In this document: in pieces, positions 1 to 9,331 of the stretch
Numbering within the stretch: position 1 is the first letter of the stretch
Layout of the letters: each line of letters opens with the position of its first letter
Assembly (NCBI GenBank): GCA_021784595.1
Contig: JAJYHT010000055.1
Span: 1-64,000, forward strand
Length of the DNA stretch: 64,000 bases
Origin: Bacillota bacterium
GTDB taxonomy: Bacteria; Bacillota; Sulfobacillia; Sulfobacillales; Sulfobacillaceae
Direction of reading: 5' to 3'
Translations under genes and position numbers: made by a program
The notes under the pieces: generated by a model
The model's database searches: none
Told to the model about the DNA's origin: nothing
The model's input: the letters and a program-made list of their open reading frames with translations, nothing else

Positions 1-19
1 AGCCAAGGAGGGCGTAGAC

Positions 20-1363
20 GTGTCAGCCATTGATGAGCACGCCGATTATTTCCAGCAGTTGATGCAACGAATCGAGCAGCACCAAGCTTTGGTGGCCGTG
101 GTAGGGCTGGGCTACGTAGGGCTTCCGCTAGCGGTGGAACATGGTTTGTCAGGATTTCGCGTCATTGGGTTGGATGATAATCCGGTGAAAGTGGAGAAGG
201 TCAATCGTGGTGAGAACTACATCAACGATGTCAATGACGAAGACCTCAAACGGTTGGTTGACGCTAACCGGATTTCGGCTACCGTGGATTATGCGCGGTT
301 AACTGAGGCCGATGTTATTATCATCTGCGTGCCAACCCCTTTAACCATAAACAAGGAACCGGATCTATCCTATATTTTAAGTGTTGCGGATAAAGTGCGA
401 GGTATTATGAGACCGGGTCAACTGATTGTGCTGGAAAGCACCACCTATCCGGGCACTACCGAAGAAGTCTTGGAACCGGTCTTGGAAACCAGCGGCCTGA
501 CCGTGGGTACGGAATTCTTCTTAGCGTTTTCCCCCGAACGGGTCAATCCGAGCGACCCCGTATACAAGACCCACAATACTCCGAAATTGGTGGGTGGAGT
601 CACGGCTCGGTGTCTTGAGGCTACTCGCGCCCTATATGCTCAGTCCATCATCGACGTGGTGCCGGTATCATCCCCTCGAGTGGCAGAACTGTCAAAGGTC
701 TTCGAAAATACCTATCGTGCGGTAAATATTGCCCTGGTTAACGAACTCGCTCTGTTGTGCGACCGTATGCAGCTTAGTGTGTGGGAAGTATTGGAGGCGG
801 CAGGCACCAAGCCGTTTGGCATTCAAATTTTTCAACCCGGCCCGGGGGTGGGCGGGCATTGCATACCACTGGATCCGTTTTATTTAAGTTGGAAAGCGAG
901 AGAGTATGACTTCTCCACGCGGTTTATCGAATTGGCTGGCGAAATTAATTTGAGGATGCCCTATTTTGTGCTGGACAAGATAACTCGAGCCCTGAACGAC
1001 CACGAAAGAGCCCTAAAGGGCTCTCATGTCCTGTTGTTGGGAGTTGCCTACAAAAAGGACATCAATGACGAACGGGAATCCCCTGCGTTAAAAGTGTTTG
1101 AACTGCTGGAGGATTCCAAGGCCCATGTGTCCTACTATGATCCATTTGTTCCTAGGGTCAAGCCGCACACCTTTTTCTCCAGAGAAATTCGTTCTGTTGA
1201 ATTATCGGCAGAACTTTTAGAACAGCAAGATTGCGTGGTAATTACCACCGACCACACGTCGGTGGATTACCAGTGGGTGGTAGACCACAGTAGCTTGGTG
1301 GTAGATTCCCGCAATGCGACCAAAAATGTGGCGCGTCACCGCGAGCGCATTGTTTTGCTTTAA
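20..1363 (+). CDS. wbpA: UDP-N-acetyl-hexosamine 6-dehydrogenase (WbpA/WecC-type)
   Basis: This 447-residue enzyme should oxidise C6 of a UDP-N-acetyl-hexosamine to a uronic acid with NAD+. The N-terminal Rossmann motif VVGLGYVGLPLA (about residues 26-37) and the active-site segment GVGGHCIPLDPF with Cys281 are both visible, and the length is normal for the UDP-glucose/GDP-mannose dehydrogenase family. The GTG start is set by AAGGAGG at 5-11, eight bases upstream. It opens a run of seven same-strand genes whose next four members match the later Wbp steps. WbpA (UDP-GlcNAc) is therefore favoured over WecC (UDP-ManNAc), but sequence alone does not settle the substrate. Confidence 0.9.
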   Translation: MSAIDEHADYFQQLMQRIEQHQALVAVVGLGYVGLPLAVEHGLSGFRVIGLDDNPVKVEKVNRGENYINDVNDEDLKRLVDANRISATVDYARLTEADVIIICVPTPLTINKEPDLSYILSVADKVRGIMRPGQLIVLESTTYPGTTEEVLEPVLETSGLTVGTEFFLAFSPERVNPSDPVYKTHNTPKLVGGVTARCLEATRALYAQSIIDVVPVSSPRVAELSKVFENTYRAVNIALVNELALLCDRMQLSVWEVLEAAGTKPFGIQIFQPGPGVGGHCIPLDPFYLSWKAREYDFSTRFIELAGEINLRMPYFVLDKITRALNDHERALKGSHVLLLGVAYKKDINDERESPALKVFELLEDSKAHVSYYDPFVPRVKPHTFFSREIRSVELSAELLEQQDCVVITTDHTSVDYQWVVDHSSLVVDSRNATKNVARHRERIVLL

Positions 1364-1407
1364 GTGCTTTGGTATCGGGCGTCTTAGGGCAGGAAGGAAA
1401 AGGATAA

Positions 1408-2439
1408 ATGGCACCCCTAAAAATGGGTCTTATTGGATGTGGTAAAATCGGCCAAAAACATCTTCAGGCCTTGGTGCATCAAAAGCATTTTGCGCTGATG
1501 GCTACCGCGGACACCGATCTTAGCCGAGCAGAGGCGGCGGCGGTTGCATTTGATGCCAACGCTTTTAGTGGAGTAGAGCAAATGCTGGACGGTGTCGAAT
1601 TGGATGCGGTGATTGTTGCCACTCCTTCAGGCCTTCATAAACCCATGGCGCTGGCTGCCTTAAATCACAATTGTCATGTTTTGATTGAAAAACCGATGAC
1701 GCTTTGTTACGCCGATGCGATAGACATTTTGAGTGTGGCAGAAACCAAAGAACGCGTGGTGTCGGTGACTCAGTTCAACCGTTTGCTGCCGGCGGTGTCG
1801 CGAATGCTCCAAGCAGTGGACCAAGGCAGGTTGGGCAATTTGGTCAATGGGGGGATCTCCGTTCGCTGGGCACGTCCCCAGTCTTACTATGATGAAGCTT
1901 CGTGGCGTGGGACACGGGCGATTGACGGGGGAGTGCTGTTTAACCAGGCGATTCACGCGCTCGATGTACTGTTGCAGGCCATGGGACCGGTAACCGAAGT
2001 GTTCGCCCACGCGACGACGTTGACGCATCAGATTGAGGCAGAAGACACTGTGGCGGGCAGTTTGCGATTTGCATCAGGAGCGCTCGCTTCTTTAGCCGCC
2101 ACCACCTCGGTGCCCCATACCAACTTAGAAGAGCGCATCACGCTGGTGGGTGACGAGGGTGTGGTGGTCATTGGGCCCACGATCAACCGAATTCAGGTGT
2201 GGCGACTAGACGGCGATGACGAGGACGAGGTCCGGCGCGAACTGGCAGAAATGCCGGCACGGGCTGGATGGCAAAGTCATGCGGACGCTTTGGTGGATTT
2301 TTCAGAGGCTATCCGGCAGCATCGCCAGCCTAAACTTTCGGGAGAGAGCGCGGTCATGAGTGTGGCGGTAGTAGAAGCCCTGACAAAATCGGCACTAGAG
2401 CATCGTCCCGTGCTATTAAGCGAGGTGATGGGACAATGA
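1408..2439 (+). CDS. wbpB: Gfo/Idh/MocA-family sugar 3-dehydrogenase (WbpB-like)
   Basis: This 343-residue NAD-dependent oxidoreductase has the N-terminal Rossmann motif GLIGCGKIGQKH and the family EKP motif (VLIEKPMTL, about residues 91-99). In the Wbp pathway this family oxidises C3 of UDP-GlcNAcA to a 3-keto sugar, which the aminotransferase then uses. A Shine-Dalgarno-like AGGAAAAGG lies just before the ATG. The 3' end overlaps the next gene by 4 bp, suggesting translational coupling. The role rests on family membership plus the neighbours; the family alone is broad. Confidence 0.82.
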   Translation: MAPLKMGLIGCGKIGQKHLQALVHQKHFALMATADTDLSRAEAAAVAFDANAFSGVEQMLDGVELDAVIVATPSGLHKPMALAALNHNCHVLIEKPMTLCYADAIDILSVAETKERVVSVTQFNRLLPAVSRMLQAVDQGRLGNLVNGGISVRWARPQSYYDEASWRGTRAIDGGVLFNQAIHALDVLLQAMGPVTEVFAHATTLTHQIEAEDTVAGSLRFASGALASLAATTSVPHTNLEERITLVGDEGVVVIGPTINRIQVWRLDGDDEDEVRRELAEMPARAGWQSHADALVDFSEAIRQHRQPKLSGESAVMSVAVVEALTKSALEHRPVLLSEVMGQ

Positions 2440-3170
2440 ACAGACCCGCCAGCCAAGGCCAAGACTGTATTATCGAGGATGGCGCCAAATTTGGCGATGG
2501 GGTCCATTTAGGCCATCGGGTTGTGGTGCACCGCCTCACAGTGATTGAAGACGATGTGAGGGTGGCTGATGGCGCCATTCTAGGCAAAGAACCATCGCGG
2601 TCCAAAACCAGCACCCTAAAAACCGGCGCTTTGGAACCTTTGGTAATCGGACGTGGCACCCAAGTAGGAACCTACGCCATTTTATATGCCGGGACCCGTT
2701 TGGGCGAGGACTGCTTTGTGGCCGACAGCGCGCAAGTTCGGGAACGTTGCCTGATTGGGAAAAATGTGGTGATTGGGCATAACAGCACAGTGGAAAATGA
2801 CACCATCATTGGAGATTACACGAAACTGCAAACGGCGGTCTATCTCACCGCCAAAAGCACGGTGGAGGACCATGTGTTTTTGGCGCCTATGGTAACCACC
2901 ACCAATGATCCCTACATTGCACGGACAGACGCCCGGCATGCGGCCACCCGCGGGCCGCACATTCACCGCGGTGCTCGGATAGCAGGGGCTGCGGTGTTGT
3001 TGCCGGGAGTGGATATTGGACAAGAAGCGGTGGTTGCGGCAGGCGCTGTGGTGACCAAAGATGTGCCACCCTATCAATTGGTAATGGGAATCCCGGCAAA
3101 GGTAGTGCGCGAAACCCCTTCCGAGCAACTGCTGTTTTTACCCGAGACTACGCATCAGGAGGACAAATGA
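2436..3170 (+). CDS. wbpD: Left-handed beta-helix N-acyltransferase (WbpD-like)
   Basis: This 244-residue protein is built mostly of hexapeptide repeats. Many [LIV]-G-x4 turns run from about residue 12 to 225, and the segment GAAVLLPGVDIGQEAVVAAG is typical of the acetyl-CoA-binding coils of sugar O/N-acetyltransferases. Lying between a WbpB-like dehydrogenase and a WbpE-like aminotransferase, it most likely acetylates the 3-amino group of UDP-GlcNAc3NA. It overlaps both neighbours by 4 bp. The N-terminal coils are preceded by a short segment rather than a separate domain. The exact acceptor is an inference from the pathway. Confidence 0.8.
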   Translation: MNRPASQGQDCIIEDGAKFGDGVHLGHRVVVHRLTVIEDDVRVADGAILGKEPSRSKTSTLKTGALEPLVIGRGTQVGTYAILYAGTRLGEDCFVADSAQVRERCLIGKNVVIGHNSTVENDTIIGDYTKLQTAVYLTAKSTVEDHVFLAPMVTTTNDPYIARTDARHAATRGPHIHRGARIAGAAVLLPGVDIGQEAVVAAGAVVTKDVPPYQLVMGIPAKVVRETPSEQLLFLPETTHQEDK

Positions 3171-4276
3171 GCATTCCATCATTTACGCTAAGCCGACAAA
3201 TGGCACTGTTAAGTCCGGCCATTGGGGATCGCCTCACCGAGGTCATGGCCTCGGGCCAGTTCATTCTCGGTCCGGTAGTCACCCAATTTGAAACGGAGAT
3301 CGCCACTGTCATCGGAGCGCGTCATGCGGTCGGCGTGGCCAATGGATCCGATGCCTTATACTTGGCATTGCTGGCCTTGGGAATCGGGCCGGGAGACGAA
3401 GTGCTGACCACACCGTTTACTTTTTTCGCCACGGCGGGCAGTATTTTAAGAACAGGCGCAAAACCGGTCTTTACTGACATACAACTGGATACTTTTAATA
3501 TGGACCCGGACATAGCATTGGCTCGGGTTACCCCTCGGATTCGGGCAATGCTGCCGGTCCATTTGTTTGGCTTAATGACCGACATGACCGCATTGGCGCG
3601 CGGATATGCGGGACCCATCGTGGAAGATGCGGCACAAGCCATAGGGGCTAGCCTTTATGGCCATGCCGCTGGCACGATGGGTTCGCTGGGGTGTTTTAGC
3701 TTTTTTCCCACCAAAAACTTAGGCGCTTTTGGTGACGCTGGTTTGGTCACTTCCGAAGACGGCGCATTGGCGGCTAAAGTTCGGGTTTTGCGAGTGCATG
3801 GTGCTTCCAAGAAATACTTTCATGATACGTTAGGAATCAACTCGCGGATCGATGCGGTGCAGGCGGCCATATTATCCGTTAAGCTGCCCTACCTGGCCGA
3901 ATGGACTAAGCGCCGGATTGCGGTGGCCGCGCGCTATACTAAGGGCCTAACCCAGTTGGGTGTTTCCGAGATAGTTTGCCCGATTACGCCGGAGGGCTTT
4001 GTGCATGTCTTTCACCAATATACCATCCGAGCATCAAGACGCGACGCCTTGGCCGCCTACTTAAAAGAACAGGGGATTGGCACGACCGTCTATTACCCAT
4101 TGTCACTGCATTTGCAGCCTGTGTTCAAGGATTTGGGGTATAAGGCGGGGGATTTTCCCCATAGCGAGACAGCGCAGGAGACGGTGCTGTCATTGCCGAT
4201 GTTTCCCGAACTGCTCGATAGCGAAGTGGATCAAGTGGTACAAGCGATTGCCGCATTTTATGGGCACCGTGCATGA
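3167..4276 (+). CDS. wbpE: DegT/DnrJ/EryC1 sugar aminotransferase (WbpE-like)
   Basis: This 369-residue PLP enzyme transfers an amino group to a keto-sugar nucleotide. The Schiff-base lysine is in FFPTKNLGAFGDAG, the PLP-phosphate region in ANGSDALYLAL, and the acidic cofactor contact in VEDAAQAIGA. These are standard for the family. It is translationally coupled at both ends by 4-bp overlaps, and the neighbours predict 3-keto-UDP-GlcNAcA as substrate. A second family member lies at 5338-6495, so the two probably serve different sugars. Confidence 0.85.
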   Translation: MSIPSFTLSRQMALLSPAIGDRLTEVMASGQFILGPVVTQFETEIATVIGARHAVGVANGSDALYLALLALGIGPGDEVLTTPFTFFATAGSILRTGAKPVFTDIQLDTFNMDPDIALARVTPRIRAMLPVHLFGLMTDMTALARGYAGPIVEDAAQAIGASLYGHAAGTMGSLGCFSFFPTKNLGAFGDAGLVTSEDGALAAKVRVLRVHGASKKYFHDTLGINSRIDAVQAAILSVKLPYLAEWTKRRIAVAARYTKGLTQLGVSEIVCPITPEGFVHVFHQYTIRASRRDALAAYLKEQGIGTTVYYPLSLHLQPVFKDLGYKAGDFPHSETAQETVLSLPMFPELLDSEVDQVVQAIAAFYGHRA

Positions 4277-5325
4277 AAGTCGTCACGGTTGTCGGTGCAC
4301 GTCCGCAGTTTATCAAAGCTGGTGTGGTGTCTCCTGTTTTACGGGCTCGGGCGGCAGAGGTTTTGGTCCATACGGGACAACACTATGACGCTCAGTTATC
4401 CGACATTTTCTTTCGGCAGTTGTCCATACCTCGTCCAGACTATCAATTGGCGGTGGGCTCGGATCATCATGGAGCTCAAACTGGTCGTATGCTGATGGGG
4501 TTAGAACCGATCTTGCTGGATGAGCGTCCTGACGTAGTCATGATTTATGGGGATACCAATTCGACTTTGGCCGGAGCTTTAGCGGCGGCTAAACTAGGAA
4601 TCCCGGTGGCGCACGTGGAGGCCGGTTTGCGCAGTTTCAACCGCGCTATGCCCGAGGAAATCAATCGCATCGTGGCAGATCACATGGCATCTAGATTATA
4701 TTGTCCTACTCCCGCTTCCCAAGCCAATCTCGCTCGGGAAGGCATTACTGCCGGGGTGATTTTGACCGGGGATGTGATGGATGAACTGGTGGTCCGCATC
4801 GAACCCGTTGCCTATTTGCTGCAATCGATGGGCGTCAGAGCCTGCGAGTACACGTTGGTGACCGTGCACCGGCAAGAAAACACCGATGACAGGAATCGGT
4901 TGGCCGGCATACTAGACGCCCTCATGAAAGTCCCCGGCCCCATTTTATGGCCGATTCATCCGCGTACGCGCCAACGTCTAATTGATTACGGGTTGGGCAG
5001 CCGAATGCCCGATGCCGTGCATCGATTGGAGCCGCTGGGTTACGCGGAAATGATTACATTAGAGCGTTATGCTGCCCAGATATTGACTGACTCTGGAGGG
5101 GTTCAGCGGGAAGCCGCAGCCTTAGGAGTCCCGGTATATATCCTGCGCCAGGAAACTGAGTGGGTAGAATTGGTCGAGTCGGAGCGCGCAGTGCTGGTGG
5201 GCACTGATCCTTTAGCAATCGTCGACGCCGTTTCGCAAGGGAAAGCCAAGCCTTACCCATTAGTATTGGAGACAAACCCTTCTGAAAGAATTGTTCAGGA
5301 CTTAATCGAGCAATATGCCAAATAG
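4273..5325 (+). CDS. wbpI: Non-hydrolysing UDP-sugar C2 epimerase (WbpI/WecB-type)
   Basis: This 350-residue enzyme belongs to the UDP-GlcNAc 2-epimerase family. Visible signatures are VVGARPQFIKAG at the N terminus, HTGQHYD, GDTNSTLAGALAAAK, HVEAGLRSFN and TDSGGVQREA near residue 275. In the Wbp pathway WbpI converts UDP-GlcNAc3NAcA to the manno form. The ATG overlaps the stop of the preceding aminotransferase gene by 4 bp. A WecB role (UDP-GlcNAc to UDP-ManNAc) cannot be excluded, but the complete preceding set of WbpA/B/D/E-like genes favours WbpI. Confidence 0.85.
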   Translation: MKVVTVVGARPQFIKAGVVSPVLRARAAEVLVHTGQHYDAQLSDIFFRQLSIPRPDYQLAVGSDHHGAQTGRMLMGLEPILLDERPDVVMIYGDTNSTLAGALAAAKLGIPVAHVEAGLRSFNRAMPEEINRIVADHMASRLYCPTPASQANLAREGITAGVILTGDVMDELVVRIEPVAYLLQSMGVRACEYTLVTVHRQENTDDRNRLAGILDALMKVPGPILWPIHPRTRQRLIDYGLGSRMPDAVHRLEPLGYAEMITLERYAAQILTDSGGVQREAAALGVPVYILRQETEWVELVESERAVLVGTDPLAIVDAVSQGKAKPYPLVLETNPSERIVQDLIEQYAK

Positions 5326-5337
5326 TGGAGGATTAGC

Positions 5338-6495
5338 ATGCGCGACAACTTTTTACCTTATAATCAGCCGGATATAGACGAAGAAGAGGTGCAGGCGGTA
5401 GCGGATGCGATTCGCTCCCAGTGGATTACCAGGGCCGGCATTACGGCCCAATTCGAATCGGATCTTTCTTCTTATCTGGACGGTGCTCCCGTGATGGCGT
5501 TGTCTTCATGCACAGCGGGCATGCATTTGGCTCTGCTGGCAGCGGGAATTGGACCCGGGGATGAAGTGATTACCACGCCTTACACCTTTGCAGCCTCCGT
5601 TAACGTCATTATCCATGCCGGAGCCAAACCGGTGTTGGTCGATATCGACCCAGAGACCGGGAATATCGATCCCAACCGGATTGAAGACCGCATCGGGCCG
5701 AAAACAAAAGCCATATTGCCCGTGCATTATGCCGGGCATCCAGTAGATCTGGATGCCATCAATCAGCTGCGCGATCAGCACCATCTGCTGGTGATCGAGG
5801 ATGCCGCACATGGTATCGCCAGCACCTATCATGGCAGGAAAATTGGGACCCACGGCAATATAACGGCCTTTTCGTTTTATGCTACCAAAAATTTGACCAC
5901 CGGAGAGGGCGGCGCGGTAGTGGTGCCAGATCCCGAGATGGCGGACAAGGTGCGGATGCTCTCTTTGCACGGCATGTCGCGCAATGCGTGGAATCGCTAC
6001 GAGGAAAAGGGATCATGGTTTTACAGCATTGAACTGCCAGGATTTAAATATAACATGACCGATATTCAAGCCGCGATGGGTCGCGTTCAGCTCAAAAAAC
6101 TTCCCCGGATGCAAGCACGGCGCCAAATGTTGGCACAGCATCTTACTCGAGGTTTGGAAGGCTTGCCTGTCACTACGCCGCAAGAACGGGCAGACGTGGA
6201 GCACGCCTGGCATCTATACCCGCTACGAGTGAATTTAGAAGAAATTAATGGAGACCGAGGAGACATCATTAATGATCTCAAGGCATTAAACATTGGCACC
6301 TCGGTTCATTTTATTCCCATTCATCTTCACCCCTATTACCAAAAGGCGCTAGGATTGAAGCCAGGAGACTTTCCTTTGGCCGAAGCATTCTACCAACGGG
6401 AAATCTCCTTGCCGCTCTATCCTACTATGACTGAGCGGGATGCCGACGACGTGCTAGAGGCGCTGTCGGTGTCGTTGTCACGTAGGATGCGGTGA
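5338..6495 (+). CDS. Second DegT/DnrJ/EryC1 sugar aminotransferase
   Basis: This 385-residue PLP aminotransferase has SSCTAGMHLALLAAG for the cofactor phosphate, VIEDAAHGI for the pyridine contact, and the Schiff-base lysine in FSFYATKNLTTGEGG. It begins 12 bp after the epimerase behind GTGGAGGA and lies 6 bp before the initiating sugar transferase. The FYATKNLTTGEGG style is common in 4-aminotransferases such as ArnB, PglE and PseC, so it may make a UDP-4-amino sugar for the adjacent PglC-like enzyme. No 4,6-dehydratase is visible in this window, so that assignment is tentative. Confidence 0.82.
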   Translation: MRDNFLPYNQPDIDEEEVQAVADAIRSQWITRAGITAQFESDLSSYLDGAPVMALSSCTAGMHLALLAAGIGPGDEVITTPYTFAASVNVIIHAGAKPVLVDIDPETGNIDPNRIEDRIGPKTKAILPVHYAGHPVDLDAINQLRDQHHLLVIEDAAHGIASTYHGRKIGTHGNITAFSFYATKNLTTGEGGAVVVPDPEMADKVRMLSLHGMSRNAWNRYEEKGSWFYSIELPGFKYNMTDIQAAMGRVQLKKLPRMQARRQMLAQHLTRGLEGLPVTTPQERADVEHAWHLYPLRVNLEEINGDRGDIINDLKALNIGTSVHFIPIHLHPYYQKALGLKPGDFPLAEAFYQREISLPLYPTMTERDADDVLEALSVSLSRRMR

Positions 6496-6501
6496 ACTGA
6501 C

Positions 6502-7107
6502 GTGCAATTAATGCAGTTGCTGATCAAGCGCCTTATGGACCTTGTGTTGGCTATCCTGTTAAGTGTTCTCACACTGCCTCTCTTTTTAGGCATTGCGATG
6601 GCCATTCGGCGCGATTCGCCGGGACCTGTGTTTTTTAAACAAACCCGCATTGGCCGTAACGGACAGCCATTTGTCATATGGAAGTTTCGCACCATGCGGC
6701 TCGGAGCGGATCAGGAGTGGCACCCTCCGCGTGCTGAGGAATTTGACAGCTACCAGTTTCAGGATGCGGGCGATCCTCGCATCACCGCCATCGGCCAATG
6801 GCTGCGCAAGACCTCGCTCGATGAGCTGCCCCAGCTCTACAACGTGCTGCAAGGCTCAATGTCGCTAGTAGGCCCCCGCCCAGAGATCCCCGAAATGGTA
6901 GCGCTCTATGCCACACCCATGCACCGTCGGCACCGAATGAAACCGGGCATTACGGGGTTAGCGCAGGTATCGGGTCGAGGGGATCTCACCACCAGAGAAA
7001 CCTTGCGTTGGGATCTTGACTACGTCGATCACTGGAACCTTTGGCTGGATATGAAAATTTTATGGTGGACCCTGGAGATCGTTATTCGTAAAGAAGGAGC
7101 CAAATGA
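6502..7107 (+). CDS. Initiating phosphoglycosyltransferase, PglC/WcaJ C-domain type
   Basis: This 201-residue membrane-associated enzyme should transfer a sugar-1-phosphate from a UDP-sugar to undecaprenyl phosphate, starting repeat-unit assembly. It has one N-terminal hydrophobic re-entrant segment (about residues 10-35), then KFRTMR, the catalytic Asp-Glu in TSLDELPQL and SLVGPRPE. Its length matches minimal monotopic enzymes such as PglC, without the extra N-terminal membrane domain of WbaP. The GTG start is weakly supported by GGTGA six bases upstream; an in-frame ATG lies nine bases downstream. It ends the tight nucleotide-sugar gene run. Confidence 0.88.
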   Translation: MQLMQLLIKRLMDLVLAILLSVLTLPLFLGIAMAIRRDSPGPVFFKQTRIGRNGQPFVIWKFRTMRLGADQEWHPPRAEEFDSYQFQDAGDPRITAIGQWLRKTSLDELPQLYNVLQGSMSLVGPRPEIPEMVALYATPMHRRHRMKPGITGLAQVSGRGDLTTRETLRWDLDYVDHWNLWLDMKILWWTLEIVIRKEGAK

Positions 7108-7201
7108 ACTGGGACGATCATTAAGCTCTTGAGTCCGCAGGATTTTGTTGATGGGACGGCGAATATATTCAAGAAATTGCCAAGTTGGAAAGGAATACAA
7201 A

Positions 7202-7723
7202 ATGCATATAGTGTCGATATTGCCCCTTTTAGTCTTGATTTTGGTGGTGGTTGGGCTGAGAGCGCGCCGGACGATGACCAGCCAGCCTGTCCGCCCAACC
7301 ATGTTAATCGTGCGCATTGTTATTTTGACGTTGCTGGGAATTCTTCTGCTGTTTGGTTTGGTGCCACAAATCTCTCTGCTGGTGGGCCTCGGCATTGGAT
7401 TGGCGGCAGGACTGGCGCTTGGTTTTTACAGCCTCAAGCACACTCAATTCGACAATACTGGTGGCGAGGTGCGGTATAAGGCTAATCCCTATTTAGGCGG
7501 GCTGGTAGTTTTGCTGTTGGTGTTGCGTATGGCCGTTGATTTCAGCAGTATCGATTCAATCCTCCAAACAGAAGCGCCCGCCGTTCATCATGCTTTACAA
7601 TGGCAACAAGGACCCTTGTCATTGGCCTTATATTTTTTGTTTCTTACCTATTGGGTCTTTTATTACATCGGTGTGTTGAAAAAGGCGCGAGCCCTGCCCA
7701 AGATTCCGCCTGCAGTCAGCTAA
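7202..7723 (+). CDS. Multi-pass membrane protein, CcdC/DUF1453-like
   Basis: This 173-residue protein has about five hydrophobic segments separated by short basic loops. The topology and a central GFYSLKHTQF segment resemble CcdC/DUF1453 membrane proteins, whose function is not established. The ATG at 7202 is preferred because GGAAAGGA lies about seven bases upstream; a longer in-frame opening exists without a good site. It follows the sugar transferase by 94 bp, so it may share the transcript. Its stop overlaps the stop of the opposite-strand serine hydrolase by 4 bp. The family call is moderate. Confidence 0.65.
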   Translation: MHIVSILPLLVLILVVVGLRARRTMTSQPVRPTMLIVRIVILTLLGILLLFGLVPQISLLVGLGIGLAAGLALGFYSLKHTQFDNTGGEVRYKANPYLGGLVVLLLVLRMAVDFSSIDSILQTEAPAVHHALQWQQGPLSLALYFLFLTYWVFYYIGVLKKARALPKIPPAVS

Positions 7724-9174
7724 CTCAGGGGATGGGATAGCGACTGCCAGATGATTTGGGATAGGCTCTCAATCGTGGCGATGCCATAAGCCTCGGTAGG
7801 GTTGTTGCGCGACAAGATGCATACAATGTAGTTTTGACCCGCCCCCGTGATGTGGCCGATACTGTTGATTTCCCAGCCCTCAGAGCCGATGGGAAGCCAC
7901 CCATTCTTAAGGGCTGCCGTGACATTGCCAGGCAGTCCTCCCGAGACGCCCCAATCCTCGAACCCCACGATATGGGTCATGAGATTCGCGGCATAAGCTT
8001 GCGACGCAGAGGTCAATATCGCATTAGGGTAACATAAGAGGCGCAAGAGTCGTATTTGGTCAGCCGCACTGGTAGTGGTAAGCCCCCAATACCCGTTTCG
8101 CCCCGGAATGGTTTGGCTCATCCCGGCGGTATCTAGAAAGTCTTGGATGCCGTGCGATCCGCCTGCCATAAACCACAGCGAGGTGGCAGCCTGGTTACTG
8201 CTGTCTTCGATCATGGGAATCATCAGTTGCTGCTCGGCTTCTGACAAGGGCATATGGTCGCGCTGGCTGTCCCACAAGAGCGTGGCCATGATGGTCACCT
8301 TGATGATGCTGGCAGTATCAAAGCGCAAGCCTGGATTTAGGACATAGGTGGTGTGGGTTGCGCTGTTGTAGAGGTCAATGGATACTATGCTCTGCCGGGT
8401 TGCCAGATATTGCGCCCATGGTGTGGCCAACGGGTTTTCAGAAGAGATTAGAGCGCTCTGCAGTTGGTTCATGATGGTTTGGTGCTCCGCTAGTTGACGT
8501 GCGGGTGTCCACGTTAAATATTGTGAGGCCGCGTTTACGGCGCGGGCAATCGTAGGGGTGGTTGATTGACGCTGCAATTGCTGTAGTAATGACAAAACAT
8601 CTTTCGGTTTAAAATCGACGAGTCCGCCACTCACCTGTTGGAGTTGGCTAATGGTGGACTGCCAAAACTCCGCAGCGCTACGCCACTGGTCTTTCAGCTT
8701 GGCTAGTGCGGCTAGACTTTTGGCGTTGGCAACGGCTTTGGCCAGCATTCGCGCATTAAGTTTTATCCACGGGGATTCAGTGGCCAGGAGGTCCCTGCCA
8801 GCGGTTAATGCGTTTTGGCGCGCTTGCTGTAAAATGTCGGCCTGGGCAACGATGGCGACCGCGTGCAAAGCCGTAGGATTTACCCACCAAAGAGGGAATG
8901 GGCCCCAATTTTTTGCGGTCACGCGATGGCGAAGAAAAAGGAGATCCATTTTCATCGGGGGAGACAAGCTTTGAACGATAGCTTGCGCTAAAATCTGGTT
9001 AACCAAGGTTTTCTGGCGGATAAATATGGATCTTTGATGGTAGAAAAATCCGATACTGACTGCGACGAGAAGGCTTACCAGCACAACGCCTAGAACTCTC
9101 GCATGCCTTCTCTGCAGTGCTTTCGCCCGGGTTTGCCGATGGCCGTCAGGGAATTTAAGCGGCGCTGCATTCAT
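7720..9174 (-). CDS. Membrane-anchored class A beta-lactamase-like serine hydrolase
   Basis: This 484-residue protein has a basic N terminus and one membrane anchor (about residues 28-45), then roughly 200 residues without a recognised fold, then a serine beta-lactamase/transpeptidase-like domain. Active-site motifs are visible: SxxK in DTASIIKVT, S-x-N in EDSSNQAA, and a KTG-like KNG in ALKNGWLP. It may act on peptidoglycan or peptides outside the membrane; beta-lactamase activity is not implied. The ATG at 9174 is chosen because GGAGGGGG precedes it. Its 3' end collides with the gene ending at 7723. Confidence 0.75.
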   Translation of the reverse strand: MNAAPLKFPDGHRQTRAKALQRRHARVLGVVLVSLLVAVSIGFFYHQRSIFIRQKTLVNQILAQAIVQSLSPPMKMDLLFLRHRVTAKNWGPFPLWWVNPTALHAVAIVAQADILQQARQNALTAGRDLLATESPWIKLNARMLAKAVANAKSLAALAKLKDQWRSAAEFWQSTISQLQQVSGGLVDFKPKDVLSLLQQLQRQSTTPTIARAVNAASQYLTWTPARQLAEHQTIMNQLQSALISSENPLATPWAQYLATRQSIVSIDLYNSATHTTYVLNPGLRFDTASIIKVTIMATLLWDSQRDHMPLSEAEQQLMIPMIEDSSNQAATSLWFMAGGSHGIQDFLDTAGMSQTIPGRNGYWGLTTTSAADQIRLLRLLCYPNAILTSASQAYAANLMTHIVGFEDWGVSGGLPGNVTAALKNGWLPIGSEGWEINSIGHITGAGQNYIVCILSRNNPTEAYGIATIESLSQIIWQSLSHPLS

Positions 9175-9331
9175 GATTATCCCCCTCCCCAGAGCAGTAG
9201 CTGACGTGTCACGAGCACTCGCTTTGGCAGCCATTTACCCTTTATAACGTCAGAGGTTTTGTCCTCGTGACTCCTATGCATTAGGTAAGATATGGGATAG
9301 ATGTGAAAAAATATAGCTAGGGGACATAAGG

